A DNA stretch of 64,000 nt from Bog-473 sp963782415 (GCA_963782415.1 CAWAJT010000004.1:1-64000), one strand, 5' to 3'; counted from the first letter of the stretch, positions 9,965 to 18,688 are shown. Notes: a model not told the origin generated them from the sequence alone. Numbers and translations are program-made.

Positions 9965-11005
9965 TTAGAAATTGAAGTTGTCGATGTTGTCCTTCGTGAA
10001 GATGGTCCGCTCCGGCAGCAGGATGATGCCGTTGTTGTCCGCCTCGTAGTCGTAGCCCTGGATCTTGTTCGGCGACACTTCGACGGTGCCAACACCGGGG
10101 ACTTCGATCTTGTCGCCGACCTTGAAGGTTTTGCCCTGGACGAGCTCGTTGGCGATGTAGACGGCCAGCTTGCCTTGGACGACGACGTCCCACAGGCCGA
10201 ATTCCTTGACCGTCCCGCTCTTCACGTACTGGCGCATCACGTTCGGCGTCGAGAAGCCGACGATGATGACCTTGCCGGCGATCTTCAGGTTCTCAGCCGC
10301 CTGTGCCGAGCCGGGCAGCGCGTTGGCGTCCGGGCAGATGATGGCGTCCAGGTCAGGATAGGTCTGGTAGATCGCGGTCGGCACCTGCACGGCCTTCTGC
10401 GCGTCCTCGGAGCTGAACTGGGTCGTGACGACTTCCCAGTTAGGATAGTCCTTGGCGATGATCGCCTTGGCCACTTCTGCCCACTGGTTCTGGTCGGTGA
10501 CGGTCGGGCTGGAGTAGTGGAAGGCGACCTTCTTGTGGGCCGTCTTCGCGTCGGGCATCTGATCGGCCGCCATCTTCACCAGGAGCCCGCCGAGCTGCTC
10601 GGGGGTGCCCTGGTCGATGTAGTACGAGCGGCACTTCGGGTTGACGTCGGAGTCCCAGGTCAGGACCTTCATGCCCTTCGCCGTGGCGCGATTGAGGGCG
10701 GCGCACAGGCCGTCCGGCGACAGCGACGAGATGGCGATGGCGTCATAGCCCTGGTTGACGAAGTTGTTGATGAACTCCACCTGGCCGGACACGCTGGGTT
10801 CGCTCGGGCCGTCGTACTTCACCTGGGCACCGATCTGCTTGCCCATCTCGACGGCGCCCTTGCCGCCCGATTCGAAGAAGCCGACACCGGTCAGCTTGGG
10901 GATGAACGCGATCTTCGCTTCCTTGGCCTGGGCGCCACCGAAGGCCAGCGACGCCATGACCGCGGTCGCGGCCACAACGCCGATCAGACGTAATGTTCTG
11001 CTCAT
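9965..11005 (-). CDS. lsrB: LsrB, periplasmic autoinducer-2 binding protein
   Basis: A 346-residue periplasmic binding protein. The signal peptide is MSRTLRLIGVVAATAVMASL with probable cleavage after AQA. The mature protein follows enterobacterial LsrB closely: KIAFIPKLTGVGFFESGGKG, YDGPSEPSVSGQVEFINNFV, VLTWDSDVNPKCRSYYIDQG, TPEQLGGLLVKMA, IICPDANALPGSAQAAENLK, VGFSTPNVMRQYVKSG. AI-2 contact residues known from LsrB (the Lys in the first strand, Asp pairs in TWDSD and PDAN) are kept. The ATG at 11005 is preferred because GGAGGAG ends about 10 bases upstream. Similarity is much higher to LsrB than to rhamnose-binding RhaS. Confidence 0.93.
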   Translation of the reverse strand: MSRTLRLIGVVAATAVMASLAFGGAQAKEAKIAFIPKLTGVGFFESGGKGAVEMGKQIGAQVKYDGPSEPSVSGQVEFINNFVNQGYDAIAISSLSPDGLCAALNRATAKGMKVLTWDSDVNPKCRSYYIDQGTPEQLGGLLVKMAADQMPDAKTAHKKVAFHYSSPTVTDQNQWAEVAKAIIAKDYPNWEVVTTQFSSEDAQKAVQVPTAIYQTYPDLDAIICPDANALPGSAQAAENLKIAGKVIIVGFSTPNVMRQYVKSGTVKEFGLWDVVVQGKLAVYIANELVQGKTFKVGDKIEVPGVGTVEVSPNKIQGYDYEADNNGIILLPERTIFTKDNIDNFNF

Positions 11006-11069
11006 GCTCAAACACTCCTCCCTTGGGTTGCAGATAAAAGTCTTCCTGAACGCGAACAGTGGGGGCGTC

Positions 11070-12140
11070 TCATCGGGCGCCTTCCTTTTCCGGCATGCTT
11101 TCTACAGCCTTGAGGATGCGGTACGTGCGCCGGTTGCGTCGCTTCAGACTGAGATCGGCAGTCAGCAGCTTCATGGCCACGATGGCGATCAGAAGCCCGC
11201 CGGTGACGACCGGAACGACATCGCTGGTGACGCCGAGGGCAAGCAGCCCCTGGCGCAGGTAACCGACCACAAGGCCGGCCAGCAGCGTGCCGATGACAGT
11301 CCCGCTGCCGCCCAGGATGCTGGCACCGCCGAGCACCACCGCGGTGATGATCGGGAGAAGCGCCTCGCTGCCGAGGTCGGAGCGGGCAGAGGTGAAGTAC
11401 GAGGTCAGCATGACGCCGGCGAGCGCTGCGCACAGGCCGCTTATGGTGTAGACGGTGATGAGCACCGCCTTAACCGGCGCGCCGCTGTAGCGCGCGGCAC
11501 CGGGATTGACGCCGATCAGGTAGAGATAGCGGCCGAAGGCGGTCCGGTGCAGCACCAGCGACAGGACCACGGCAAGCACAAGAACGGCGATCAGCGGATT
11601 GGGCACCCAGCCGATGCCGCCGAGCGCAAGATTGCCGAATTCCATCGGCAGGCCGGTGATGCCTTCGTACTGATAGGCCGCGAAGCCGCCGGCGCCATAG
11701 GCCTGGAAGCCGAGAAAGGCGAGGATGCCGGGTAAACCGGTGGCAATGCCCGCGAACATGAACATCGAGCCGAGCGTGATGACCAGCGGCGAGATGTCGG
11801 TGAAGGCGACGAAGGCGCCGTTGAACGCACCGGCCAGGCAGCCCACCATGAGGGCCACCACCACCGCCAGATAGATGTCGCCGGTGGCAACCCAGGTGAG
11901 GCCCAGTACGATCGAGGCGAGCCCCATGATGGAGACACCCGAGATGTCGATCCCGGCCGTGATGATGACCAGCGTCAGCCCCAGCGCGGTGAAGATGACG
12001 TGGGTGAAATCGCTGGTCGAGAACAGCAGGTTCTGGAGATTGAGGAAGCTCGGGTTGATCGCGCCGAGGACGAGGATCTCGACTACCAGCGCCACGACCA
12101 GCGCAAACTCCCAGCGCTTGAACCACCTTAGCCAGGTCAT
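11070..12140 (-). CDS. lsrD: LsrD, AI-2 ABC transporter permease
   Basis: A 356-residue BPD_transp_2-type inner-membrane permease with about nine to ten hydrophobic helices. It starts MTWLRWFKRWEFALVVALVV and has the family blocks AGIDISGVSIMGLASIVLGL, LGSMFMFAGIATGLPGI and AVVLGGASILGGSGTVIGTL. The start ATG overlaps the lsrC stop by four bases, so the two permeases are translationally coupled. It heterodimerises with LsrC and is energised by LsrA. Confidence 0.9.
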   Translation of the reverse strand: MTWLRWFKRWEFALVVALVVEILVLGAINPSFLNLQNLLFSTSDFTHVIFTALGLTLVIITAGIDISGVSIMGLASIVLGLTWVATGDIYLAVVVALMVGCLAGAFNGAFVAFTDISPLVITLGSMFMFAGIATGLPGILAFLGFQAYGAGGFAAYQYEGITGLPMEFGNLALGGIGWVPNPLIAVLVLAVVLSLVLHRTAFGRYLYLIGVNPGAARYSGAPVKAVLITVYTISGLCAALAGVMLTSYFTSARSDLGSEALLPIITAVVLGGASILGGSGTVIGTLLAGLVVGYLRQGLLALGVTSDVVPVVTGGLLIAIVAMKLLTADLSLKRRNRRTYRILKAVESMPEKEGAR

Positions 12141-13177
12141 CCGGCTTTCTCCATGGAAGCCACGGTCGAGGTCTTGGTCTGGGAAATCTTGGCGCCGCTG
12201 CCGGTGCGCTTCATTTCGGAAGCGCGCGCACGCCGGCGCTGCTCCTCGACCGTGCTGCGAACGCGGTAGTCGACCAGCACCACGGTGAGCAGGATCGCGC
12301 CGGCAACCGCGTTGTTCCAGAAGCCCGGCACCTTGAGGAAGATCATCATGCTGTCGACCGCTGTCAGAAACAGCGCGCCGACGACCGCCGACAGCACGGT
12401 GCCGACGCCGCCCGACAGGCTGACGCCGCCGAGCACGATTGCCGCTATCGCCTTTAGTTCCTGCCCATTGCCGGTCTGCATTGGCACGAAGCCGATCTGG
12501 GCGACGAAGACGACCGAGGCAGCGCCGGCAAACAGCCCGGCTAGGCAATAGGCCGAGAAGATCGTGGCCTTGACCGGGATGCCGAGCAGATAGGCGCCGT
12601 CTTCGTTGTCGCCGACGGCATAGAAGAAGCGCGCCTGCTTCAACGTGCGCAGCGCTACCGCCGTGGCGATGGCAATGGCGAGCGCCAGCCACACCAGGAA
12701 AGGCACATCGAGGAAGCGCCATCCCGCCATCGACTTGATGCTCTGCGGGATCGTCTCGATCCAGCTGCCGCCGGTAATGAGCAGCATCATGCCGCGATAA
12801 ACGCCGAGCGTGCCGAGCGTCATGATGATTGGCGGAACGCGCAGGAGGGCGACGCCAACAGCATTCACCATGCCGGCGCCGAGGCCGGTCAGGAGCGCCA
12901 GACCGACGGCAGCCGGCAGCGGCACGCCGGCGTTTAGCGCGGTGCCGAGAATGACGGCACTGATGCCGGCGATGGCGCCGACCGAGACATCGATGCCGCG
13001 TGTCAGGATGACGAACATCTCGCCAATGGCTATCAGCATCAGGACGAGGCTGGAGTTGGCTACGTTGATCAGTGCGGCCGGCTGCAGGAAGTTCGGGCTG
13101 AAGAAGCCGATAATTAGAATCAGTGACACGAGCAGCGCGATGACGACAGCCTCTCGGTGTTTGAGGATCTGTATCAT
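12137..13177 (-). CDS. lsrC: LsrC, AI-2 ABC transporter permease
   Basis: A 346-residue permease of the ribose/AI-2 class. It begins MIQILKHREAVVIALLVSLI and has the characteristic RGIDVSVGAIAGISAVILG loop, PPIIMTLGTLGVYRGMMLLI and LGGVSLSGGVGTVLSAVVGA. Its C-terminal cytoplasmic tail is unusually basic (RVRSTVEEQRRRARASEMKR). The ATG overlaps the lsrA stop by four bases and its own stop overlaps the lsrD start. It is the membrane partner of LsrD. Confidence 0.9.
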   Translation of the reverse strand: MIQILKHREAVVIALLVSLILIIGFFSPNFLQPAALINVANSSLVLMLIAIGEMFVILTRGIDVSVGAIAGISAVILGTALNAGVPLPAAVGLALLTGLGAGMVNAVGVALLRVPPIIMTLGTLGVYRGMMLLITGGSWIETIPQSIKSMAGWRFLDVPFLVWLALAIAIATAVALRTLKQARFFYAVGDNEDGAYLLGIPVKATIFSAYCLAGLFAGAASVVFVAQIGFVPMQTGNGQELKAIAAIVLGGVSLSGGVGTVLSAVVGALFLTAVDSMMIFLKVPGFWNNAVAGAILLTVVLVDYRVRSTVEEQRRRARASEMKRTGSGAKISQTKTSTVASMEKAG

Positions 13178-14628
13178 GATGCGCCGTCGTGCTTGAGGCC
13201 GAAGGAGGCAGCCGAAACCTGCTCCAGCCCGATATTCTGGCTGGCGAGTTCCTCGACGCGCCCGCGATACATCACGAGCACGCGGTCGCTGAGGTCGACG
13301 ATCTCGCCGAGTTCGGAGGAGATGAGCAGCACAGCGACGCCTCGCCCCGTCAGGTCGCGGATGATCCGATAGACGTCCAGCCGCGCCTTGGCGTCGATGC
13401 CACGCGTCGGCTCGTCGAGGATGACGATCTTGGGGTCGGTGGCGAGCGTCTTGGACAGGACGATCTTCTGCTGATTGCCGCCCGACAGCGTTGCCGACAG
13501 CTGCGACCGGTCGGAGGTGCGGATGTCGAGCTGCTTGACGAAGCGGTCGGAGAGGGTGCGCTCCGGCCCCGGCCAGAGGAAGAAGCGAGAGAGCTTGCCG
13601 AGCACCGATGCGCTTGTCGTCGAGGGGTGCGGAAGCCCCAGGAAGATGCCGTGCGCGTGGCGGTCTTCCGGCACGTAGTTGAGCCCGTTCTCCTGGCACT
13701 TGCGCGGCGTCCGGTCGTCGACCGGCGCGCCGGCGATGCACACCTCGCCCTGCACATTGCTGTCGAGACCGAGGATCGCTTCCGCCAGTTCCGTCCGTCC
13801 GGCGCCGACCAGCCCTGCGAGGCCGACAACTTCGCCCGGCCACACCTTGAGGGTCACGTCATGGAACATGTCGCCGTTGAGGTTGCGCACCTCGAGCACG
13901 GGCGTGCCGTTGCGCGATACCTCGGCCTTCGGACGCGCCGCGGCTGACCGGGCGGCCTCGTTCGGCAGGGCGCCCGGTAGCATTGCCTCCACCAGCTTGG
14001 CCGGCGTCAGGCGCCCGGTGGGCTCCCGCAGCACGAAGGACCCATCGCGCAGCACGCTCACCCGGTCGGAAATCTCCATCACCTCGTTGAGGCGATGGGA
14101 GATGAACAGGATGGCGATGCCGCCCTCCTTGAGATGCTGCATGTGCTTGAAGAGGTTCTCAACCTCGCGCACCGTCAGCGCCGAGGTCGGCTCGTCGAAG
14201 ATCAGCAGCCTGGCATCGCGCAGCAGGCCGCGCAGAATTTCGACGAGCTGCTGGTTGGCAATGCTGAGGAAGCCGCCAGGGGTGGAGAAATCAGCCTCGA
14301 ACCCGGTCTCCTGGGCGAGGCGCTTGGCCTTCTCCAGGGCACCGTCAGGGTCGATGCCGTCGCCGAGCAGCAGGTTCTCTTCGACGGTCAGGTGCGAAAA
14401 GATATGCGGCTCCTGCGGCACCATGTAGACGCCGTGCCGATGCGCATCGGACGGCCTGTCGAAGCTGACGACGTGCCCATTCATTTCGATGGTGCCGGCG
14501 GTCGGCGGGTAGGCGCCGCACAGGATCTTCACGGTGGTCGACTTGCCTGAGCCGTTGCCGCCCAGCAGCGCGTGGATCTCGCCGGCACGCAGTTCGAAGT
14601 CGATCCCCTTGAGGACCGGCACGCCCGC
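13174..14628 (-). CDS. lsrA: LsrA, AI-2 ABC transporter ATPase, N-terminus missing at the junction
   Basis: A double ATPase of the sugar-ABC type, about 485 residues visible. The first domain has Walker A (LLGGNGSGKSTTVK) and LLIFDEPTSALT. The second has the degenerate Walker A GLVGAGRTEL, signature LSGGNQQKIVLSKTLATDP and Walker B VILDEPTRGIDAKA. The family normally has 15-25 more residues before GVPVLKGIDFEL, with a KxFxG(V) lead-in. Those residues, the ribosome-binding site and the promoter are absent, because at 14,628-14,631 the sequence turns into a glutamine synthetase gene. The cut is therefore artificial or recombinational. lsrK and lsrR are not present. Confidence 0.9.
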   Translation of the reverse strand, partial: AGVPVLKGIDFELRAGEIHALLGGNGSGKSTTVKILCGAYPPTAGTIEMNGHVVSFDRPSDAHRHGVYMVPQEPHIFSHLTVEENLLLGDGIDPDGALEKAKRLAQETGFEADFSTPGGFLSIANQQLVEILRGLLRDARLLIFDEPTSALTVREVENLFKHMQHLKEGGIAILFISHRLNEVMEISDRVSVLRDGSFVLREPTGRLTPAKLVEAMLPGALPNEAARSAAARPKAEVSRNGTPVLEVRNLNGDMFHDVTLKVWPGEVVGLAGLVGAGRTELAEAILGLDSNVQGEVCIAGAPVDDRTPRKCQENGLNYVPEDRHAHGIFLGLPHPSTTSASVLGKLSRFFLWPGPERTLSDRFVKQLDIRTSDRSQLSATLSGGNQQKIVLSKTLATDPKIVILDEPTRGIDAKARLDVYRIIRDLTGRGVAVLLISSELGEIVDLSDRVLVMYRGRVEELASQNIGLEQVSAASFGLKHDGAS

Positions 14629-14640
14629 ATCTCGGGATCG
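14620..14640. other. Junction between alphaproteobacterial and actinobacterial sequence
   Basis: Two genes on the same strand are each cut here. Reading from the right, glutamine synthetase stops matching after EVEFFYFADADPE (14,631). Reading from the left, LsrA matches back to AGVPVLKG (14,628). Their reading frames differ. No inverted repeat, target duplication, tRNA or recombinase lies at the point. All genes to the left have alphaproteobacterial character and all to the right actinobacterial character. Confidence 0.85.
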
Positions 14641-15056
14641 GCGTCGGCGAAATAGAAGAACTCCACCTCTGGCGACGCGAAGAAGGTGAAGCCGGCGCCG
14701 CGCGCCCGCTCGAGCGTCCGGCGCAGCGCATGGCGCGGGTCGCCCTCGAACGGCGTGCCGTCGAGGTTGGCAATGTCACAGAAGACCCGTGCCACCTGTG
14801 CGTCGTCGTGATGCCACGGCAGCAGCTGGAATGTCTTGGGGTCCGGACGGGCCAGCACGTCGGCTTCCTGGACGCGACTGAAGCCGTCGATGGCCGAGCC
14901 GTCGAAGGTCATTCCCTCATCGAGGGCGTTCTCCAGCTCGGCCGACGTGATGTTGAAGCCCTTGGGTGTCCCCAGGACGTCGGTGAACCACAACTGGACA
15001 AAGCGGATCCCCCGCTCTTCGACGGTCCGAAGCACGTAGTCACGCTGGCTTTGCAC
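14631..15056 (-). CDS. Glutamine synthetase (type I family), N-terminal fragment
   Basis: The first 142 residues of a glutamine synthetase, which makes glutamine from glutamate, ammonia and ATP. Visible are the beta-grasp domain (RFVQLWFTDVLGTPKGFNIT), the conserved GMTFDGSAIDGFSRVQEADV and PDPKTFQLLPW loops, and the beginning of the catalytic domain, SPEVEFFYF, whose Glu residues bind metal. The chain is then cut at the junction, so about 300 residues are missing. The start is a GTG at 15056 (MQSQRDYVLRTVEERGIRF). It is divergent from nadE, a glutamine user, 86 bp away. Confidence 0.88.
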
Positions 15057-15142
15057 CGCACAAGCTTCGCATGCCCGCAGACCCCCCTCTTCCGGGCACC
15101 TGAGCCAACCGGGACAGGCGGGGCCGCCGGTATTCTGGGCCG

Positions 15143-16891
15143 GTGCCACTCCTGCGACTCGCCGCTGCACAGCTCAACACCGTCGTGGGCGATCTATCCG
15201 GAAACGTGGAGCGGATCCTTCGTGCATTGGCGGCCGCGGAGGCGGCAGGTGCGGACATCTGTGTGGTGCCCGAACTGGCCATCCCGGGGTACCCGCCCGA
15301 AGACCTTCTCCTCAAGCCGGGTTTCGTCGCCGACAACGTGGCTGCGCTCGAGAAGGTCGCGGCGGCCACCGGGCACTGCGCCATCGTGGTCGGCTTTGTC
15401 GGCGCCGCCCCGGGCAGTGTCGGGCTTGCCAACGCCGCCGCCGTCTGTGCCGGCGGACGGATCGCGGGTGTGTATCGCAAACGCTTCCTTCCGAACTACG
15501 GCGTGTTCGATGAGCAGCGGTGGTTCGTACCGAGCGAAGAGCCACCCCCGCTCTTCGCCGTGGCGGGCGCGTTGGTCGGCGTGTCCATCTGCGAGGACGT
15601 GTGGTTCGACGACGGGCCGGTCGCCCAGGCGGGCCGGGGAGGTGCCGATGTCGTGGTGAACCTCAACGCGTCGCCCTACAACAGAGGGCGGCGGCATGAG
15701 CGTCTCACCATGTTGTCGGGCCGCGTCGCTGAGGCTGGCTGCGCCATCGCCTACGTCAACCAGGTGGGAGGTCAGGACGAGCTGGTCTTCGACGGTGACT
15801 CACTCATTGTCGGTGCCGATGGGTCGCTGGTCGGTTCGGGTGCTCAATTCGCCGAAGATCTCGTCGTCGTCGACGTGCCGATCGGCGAACATTCTGCGCG
15901 CACCGTCACAGAGCTTTTGCCGCGGGTTGCAGTCACCGAGCCGGGTCGGACGGACCATCTCCCGCTGGCGCCGGCGGCACCACGACCGGCCTTGGGCGAC
16001 CACGCCGAGGTCTATGCCGCGCTCGTGCTCGGCACCCGCGACTATCTCGGAAAGAACGGCTTCTCCGAAGCGGTGATCGGCTTGTCGGGCGGCATCGACT
16101 CGTCGCTCGTGGCCGCCATCGCCGTTGACGCCCTTGGTCCGTCCCGCGTGCACGGCATCTCCATGCCGTCGCGCTATTCGAGCGAGGGCTCGCGCCACGA
16201 TGCCGACGCGCTGGCCCGGCGGCTGGGCATCGATCTCAAGACCGTCGCCATCGAAGAGGCGCACGTGGCCTTCTCCTCCATGCTGGCGCCACTGCTTGGG
16301 CGCGAACCATTCGGACTGACCGATGAGAACCTGCAGTCGCGCCTGCGCGGGGTGCTGCTGATGGCAGTGTCCAACGCCAAGGGTTGGATCGTGCTGACCA
16401 CGGGCAACAAGAGCGAGATGGCAACCGGCTATTCGACGCTCTACGGCGACTCGGCGGGAGGATTTGCCGTGATCAAGGACGTGCCCAAGACCCTTGTCTA
16501 CGAGCTCTGCCGCTACCGCAACACCCAAGCGGTACTCGAAGGGCTGCCCGGTCCCATACCCGACAGCGTGCTCGACAAGCCGCCGTCGGCCGAGCTGCGG
16601 CCCGACCAGCGCGACGATCAGTCCCTCCCCCCCTACGAGGAGCTCGACCCTGTCCTGCAGGGCTATGTCGAAGGCGATCGCACCGCCGCGGACCTCGTGG
16701 CGGAGGGCTTCGAACCGTCCCTCGTGGATCAGGTCGTGCGCCTCGTCGACGGCGCGGAGTACAAGCGGCGACAGATGCCCCCGGGCGTCCGCATCACGAC
16801 CAAGGCCTTCGGCAAGGACCGTCGTATGCCCATCACCAATCGCTACCGCTCTTCGGCCGTCGAGGAGCTGGAGGAGTCGGCGGGTGGCTGA
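15143..16891 (+). CDS. nadE: Glutamine-dependent NAD+ synthetase
   Basis: A 582-residue two-domain enzyme for the last step of NAD synthesis. The N-terminal nitrilase-like glutaminase has the Glu-Lys-Cys triad in VPELAIPGYPPED, YRKRFLPNYGVFDE and VSICEDVWF. The C-terminal ATP pyrophosphatase domain has GLSGGIDSSLVAAIA, LTTGNKSEMATGYSTLYGDS and the tail RMPITNRYRSS. The start is GTG. The stop overlaps the GTG of the next gene. The two-domain form is usual in actinobacteria. Confidence 0.96.
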   Translation: MPLLRLAAAQLNTVVGDLSGNVERILRALAAAEAAGADICVVPELAIPGYPPEDLLLKPGFVADNVAALEKVAAATGHCAIVVGFVGAAPGSVGLANAAAVCAGGRIAGVYRKRFLPNYGVFDEQRWFVPSEEPPPLFAVAGALVGVSICEDVWFDDGPVAQAGRGGADVVVNLNASPYNRGRRHERLTMLSGRVAEAGCAIAYVNQVGGQDELVFDGDSLIVGADGSLVGSGAQFAEDLVVVDVPIGEHSARTVTELLPRVAVTEPGRTDHLPLAPAAPRPALGDHAEVYAALVLGTRDYLGKNGFSEAVIGLSGGIDSSLVAAIAVDALGPSRVHGISMPSRYSSEGSRHDADALARRLGIDLKTVAIEEAHVAFSSMLAPLLGREPFGLTDENLQSRLRGVLLMAVSNAKGWIVLTTGNKSEMATGYSTLYGDSAGGFAVIKDVPKTLVYELCRYRNTQAVLEGLPGPIPDSVLDKPPSAELRPDQRDDQSLPPYEELDPVLQGYVEGDRTAADLVAEGFEPSLVDQVVRLVDGAEYKRRQMPPGVRITTKAFGKDRRMPITNRYRSSAVEELEESAGG

Positions 16892-17507
16892 GGCCGGACC
16901 CGAGGCCGAACCTGAAGCCCCATCGACACGTCTGGTGTGGCGGACCATCGACGAACTGTCCGAGCTGGTCGGTCACTACTGCTGGCTCGAGAACCGGATT
17001 TTCGAAATCAGCGGCGACTGGGCGGGTGCGCCGACCACCGACGACCGGCCCGACGACGAGCTCCACCCGGCTCTTCGGGTTTGGTGCGCCGGTGTCTCCA
17101 GGCGCCACGGGCTGCTGGCCGGTCGGTGGGCCGAGCGACTGCCCGTGCGGGCCGGTATCGATGCCTCCGCCCTGGTGGCCCCGCCGCCCGGCCCGCTGCA
17201 GGGCGCGCTCGTGGCACTCGAGGCGTGTCGCGACGACTACACCCGGGTCACGGTCCTGGCCCAGGCGGTCCTGCCTCGCCTGCAGGCCGTGTATGCGGCC
17301 CACGAGCGCGCGGCCACGCCGGTCAACGAGGGCCCCGTCCTGGAGGTCCTGGCGGCCGCCCGGCGCACGGCGGCGGGCGAGGTCGCCGGCGGGCGAACGC
17401 TCCTGGAGGCCCCGGCCCGAGGGCTGACGAGGGACGCCGCGCTCGGGCCCGAAATTGAACGGGCGTTGGCCGATATGGGCGTTTTGCCTGCTGTGCGCAC
17501 ATCTTGA
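16884..17507 (+). CDS. Hypothetical protein coupled to nadE
   Basis: A 207-residue protein starting at a GTG that overlaps the nadE stop. It is largely helical, with RTIDELSELVGHYCWLENRI followed by WCAGVSRRHGLLAGRWAERL and a long C-terminal helical part with repeated LEVLAAARR-like segments. The spacing of Glu and His in the first two helices (ELxxxxGHYxWxE, then RRHGLLAxRW) recalls ferritin-like four-helix proteins. I cannot confirm a full metal-ligand set, so no function is assigned. Coupling to nadE suggests co-expression. Confidence 0.6.
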   Translation: MAEAGPEAEPEAPSTRLVWRTIDELSELVGHYCWLENRIFEISGDWAGAPTTDDRPDDELHPALRVWCAGVSRRHGLLAGRWAERLPVRAGIDASALVAPPPGPLQGALVALEACRDDYTRVTVLAQAVLPRLQAVYAAHERAATPVNEGPVLEVLAAARRTAAGEVAGGRTLLEAPARGLTRDAALGPEIERALADMGVLPAVRTS

Positions 17508-17609
17508 CAGCGCTATTACACTGTCTGAGCAACCGACGAACGCTCAAAAGCGCTGTTGGCTGCGATTTCATCGAGCGCGACAGCCCGGCCAGGTTCCCCT
17601 GCCGTGGTC

Positions 17610-18575
17610 ATGGGACGGAAGGTTTGGCGAAGATTTTGGCCAAGGAACGAATTCGAGCGCGACGACGAGGATCTCGTCCGGCTTTACCTCACAGATATCG
17701 GTCAGTACCCGCTGCTGACCAAGGACGACGAGGTCCGGCTGGCGCAGGCCATCGAGGCCGGGCGCGACGCCGAGGCCGATGTGGCCAAGGCACCCAAGGG
17801 CTTGACCACCGCGAAGAAGCGTGAACTCCGGCGGGCCGTCATGGAGGGCGAGCAGGCCCAGCAGACGTTCGTGCAGTCGAACCTCCGCCTGGTCGTCTCG
17901 ATCGCCAAGAAGTACCAGGCTTCAGGCCTCCCGCTGCTGGACCTGATTCAGGAGGGCAACCTTGGCCTCATGCACGCCGTCGAGAAGTTCGACTGGCGCA
18001 AGGGGTTCAAGTTCTCGACCTACGCCACGTGGTGGATCCGGCAGGCCATCACCCGCGGCATCGCCAATACGGGCCGCACGATCCGTCTCCCCGTGCACGC
18101 CGGTGACACGCTGGCCCGGGTGCAAAAGGCGCAGGCCCGCCTGGAGCTGAAGCTCGGCCGTCCGGCGACGCTGGCCGAACTCGGCATTGAGGTCGAAATG
18201 CCCGAGGACAAGTTGGTTGAGGCACTCCGCTTCCGAGCCGAGCCGCTGTCGCTTTCGGAGCCTCTGCGTGAGGACGGGGATGCCGAGCTGGGCGACGTGG
18301 TCGAGGACCGCTCCGCGGAGTCGCCCTTCGAGGTGGCCGCGGTGTCGCTGCTGCCCGACGAGATCGGCCGGCTCCTGTCGCCCCTCGACGAGCGGGAGCG
18401 TGAGATCCTGCGTCTGCGCTTCGGGCTGGACAGGGGCGAGCCCCGCACGCTCGAGGAAGTGGGCGAGCATTTCAATCTCACCCGGGAGCGCATTCGCCAG
18501 ATCGAGGCCCGGGCCATGTCCAAGCTGCGTCACCCATCCTCGGACACCGGGGCCCGTGATTTGCTGACGGTCTAG
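17610..18575 (+). CDS. RNA polymerase sigma factor, RpoD/SigA family
   Basis: A 321-residue sigma-70 factor without region 1.1. Region 1.2 is DDEDLVRLYLTDIGQYPLLT. Region 2 holds NLRLVVSIAKKY, LPLLDLIQEGNLGLMHAVEK and FDWRKGFKFSTYATWWIRQA. Region 3 is GRPATLAELGIEVEM. Region 4 is REREILRLRFGLDRGEPRTL with the helix-turn-helix TLEEVGEHFNLTRERIRQIE. The ATG at 17610 precedes GRKVWRRFWPRNEFERDDED; an upstream in-frame start at 17556 is possible. It could be the principal sigma factor or a group 2 paralogue. Confidence 0.93.
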   Translation: MGRKVWRRFWPRNEFERDDEDLVRLYLTDIGQYPLLTKDDEVRLAQAIEAGRDAEADVAKAPKGLTTAKKRELRRAVMEGEQAQQTFVQSNLRLVVSIAKKYQASGLPLLDLIQEGNLGLMHAVEKFDWRKGFKFSTYATWWIRQAITRGIANTGRTIRLPVHAGDTLARVQKAQARLELKLGRPATLAELGIEVEMPEDKLVEALRFRAEPLSLSEPLREDGDAELGDVVEDRSAESPFEVAAVSLLPDEIGRLLSPLDEREREILRLRFGLDRGEPRTLEEVGEHFNLTRERIRQIEARAMSKLRHPSSDTGARDLLTV

Positions 18576-18596
18576 GGACGCGTAGGCTCTCACGTC

Positions 18597-18671
18597 ATGA
18601 AGAAGCTGATCATCCTTGCCGTGCTGGTTGCCATCGGCGTCATCGCCGCCCGCCGCCTGCGCGAGGCCTAG
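18597..18671 (+). CDS. Small single-pass membrane peptide (24 aa)
   Basis: An ATG 21 bp after the sigma factor stop opens a 24-codon frame: MKKLIILAVLVAIGVIAARR then LREA. It has a basic N-terminus, a 16-residue hydrophobic helix and a basic tail, the look of the DLW-39-type small actinobacterial membrane peptides but without the DLW motif. Function unknown. Position suggests co-transcription with the sigma factor. Confidence 0.5.
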   Translation: MKKLIILAVLVAIGVIAARRLREA

Positions 18672-18688
18672 ACCCCCCGAGACAACCG

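Noticed and set aside
9965..14628. Rhamnose ABC transporter (RhaSTPQ), suggested by rhaI in the same segment
   Set aside because: The binding protein and the LsrF neighbour match the AI-2 system block for block, and the gene order is lsrACDBF.
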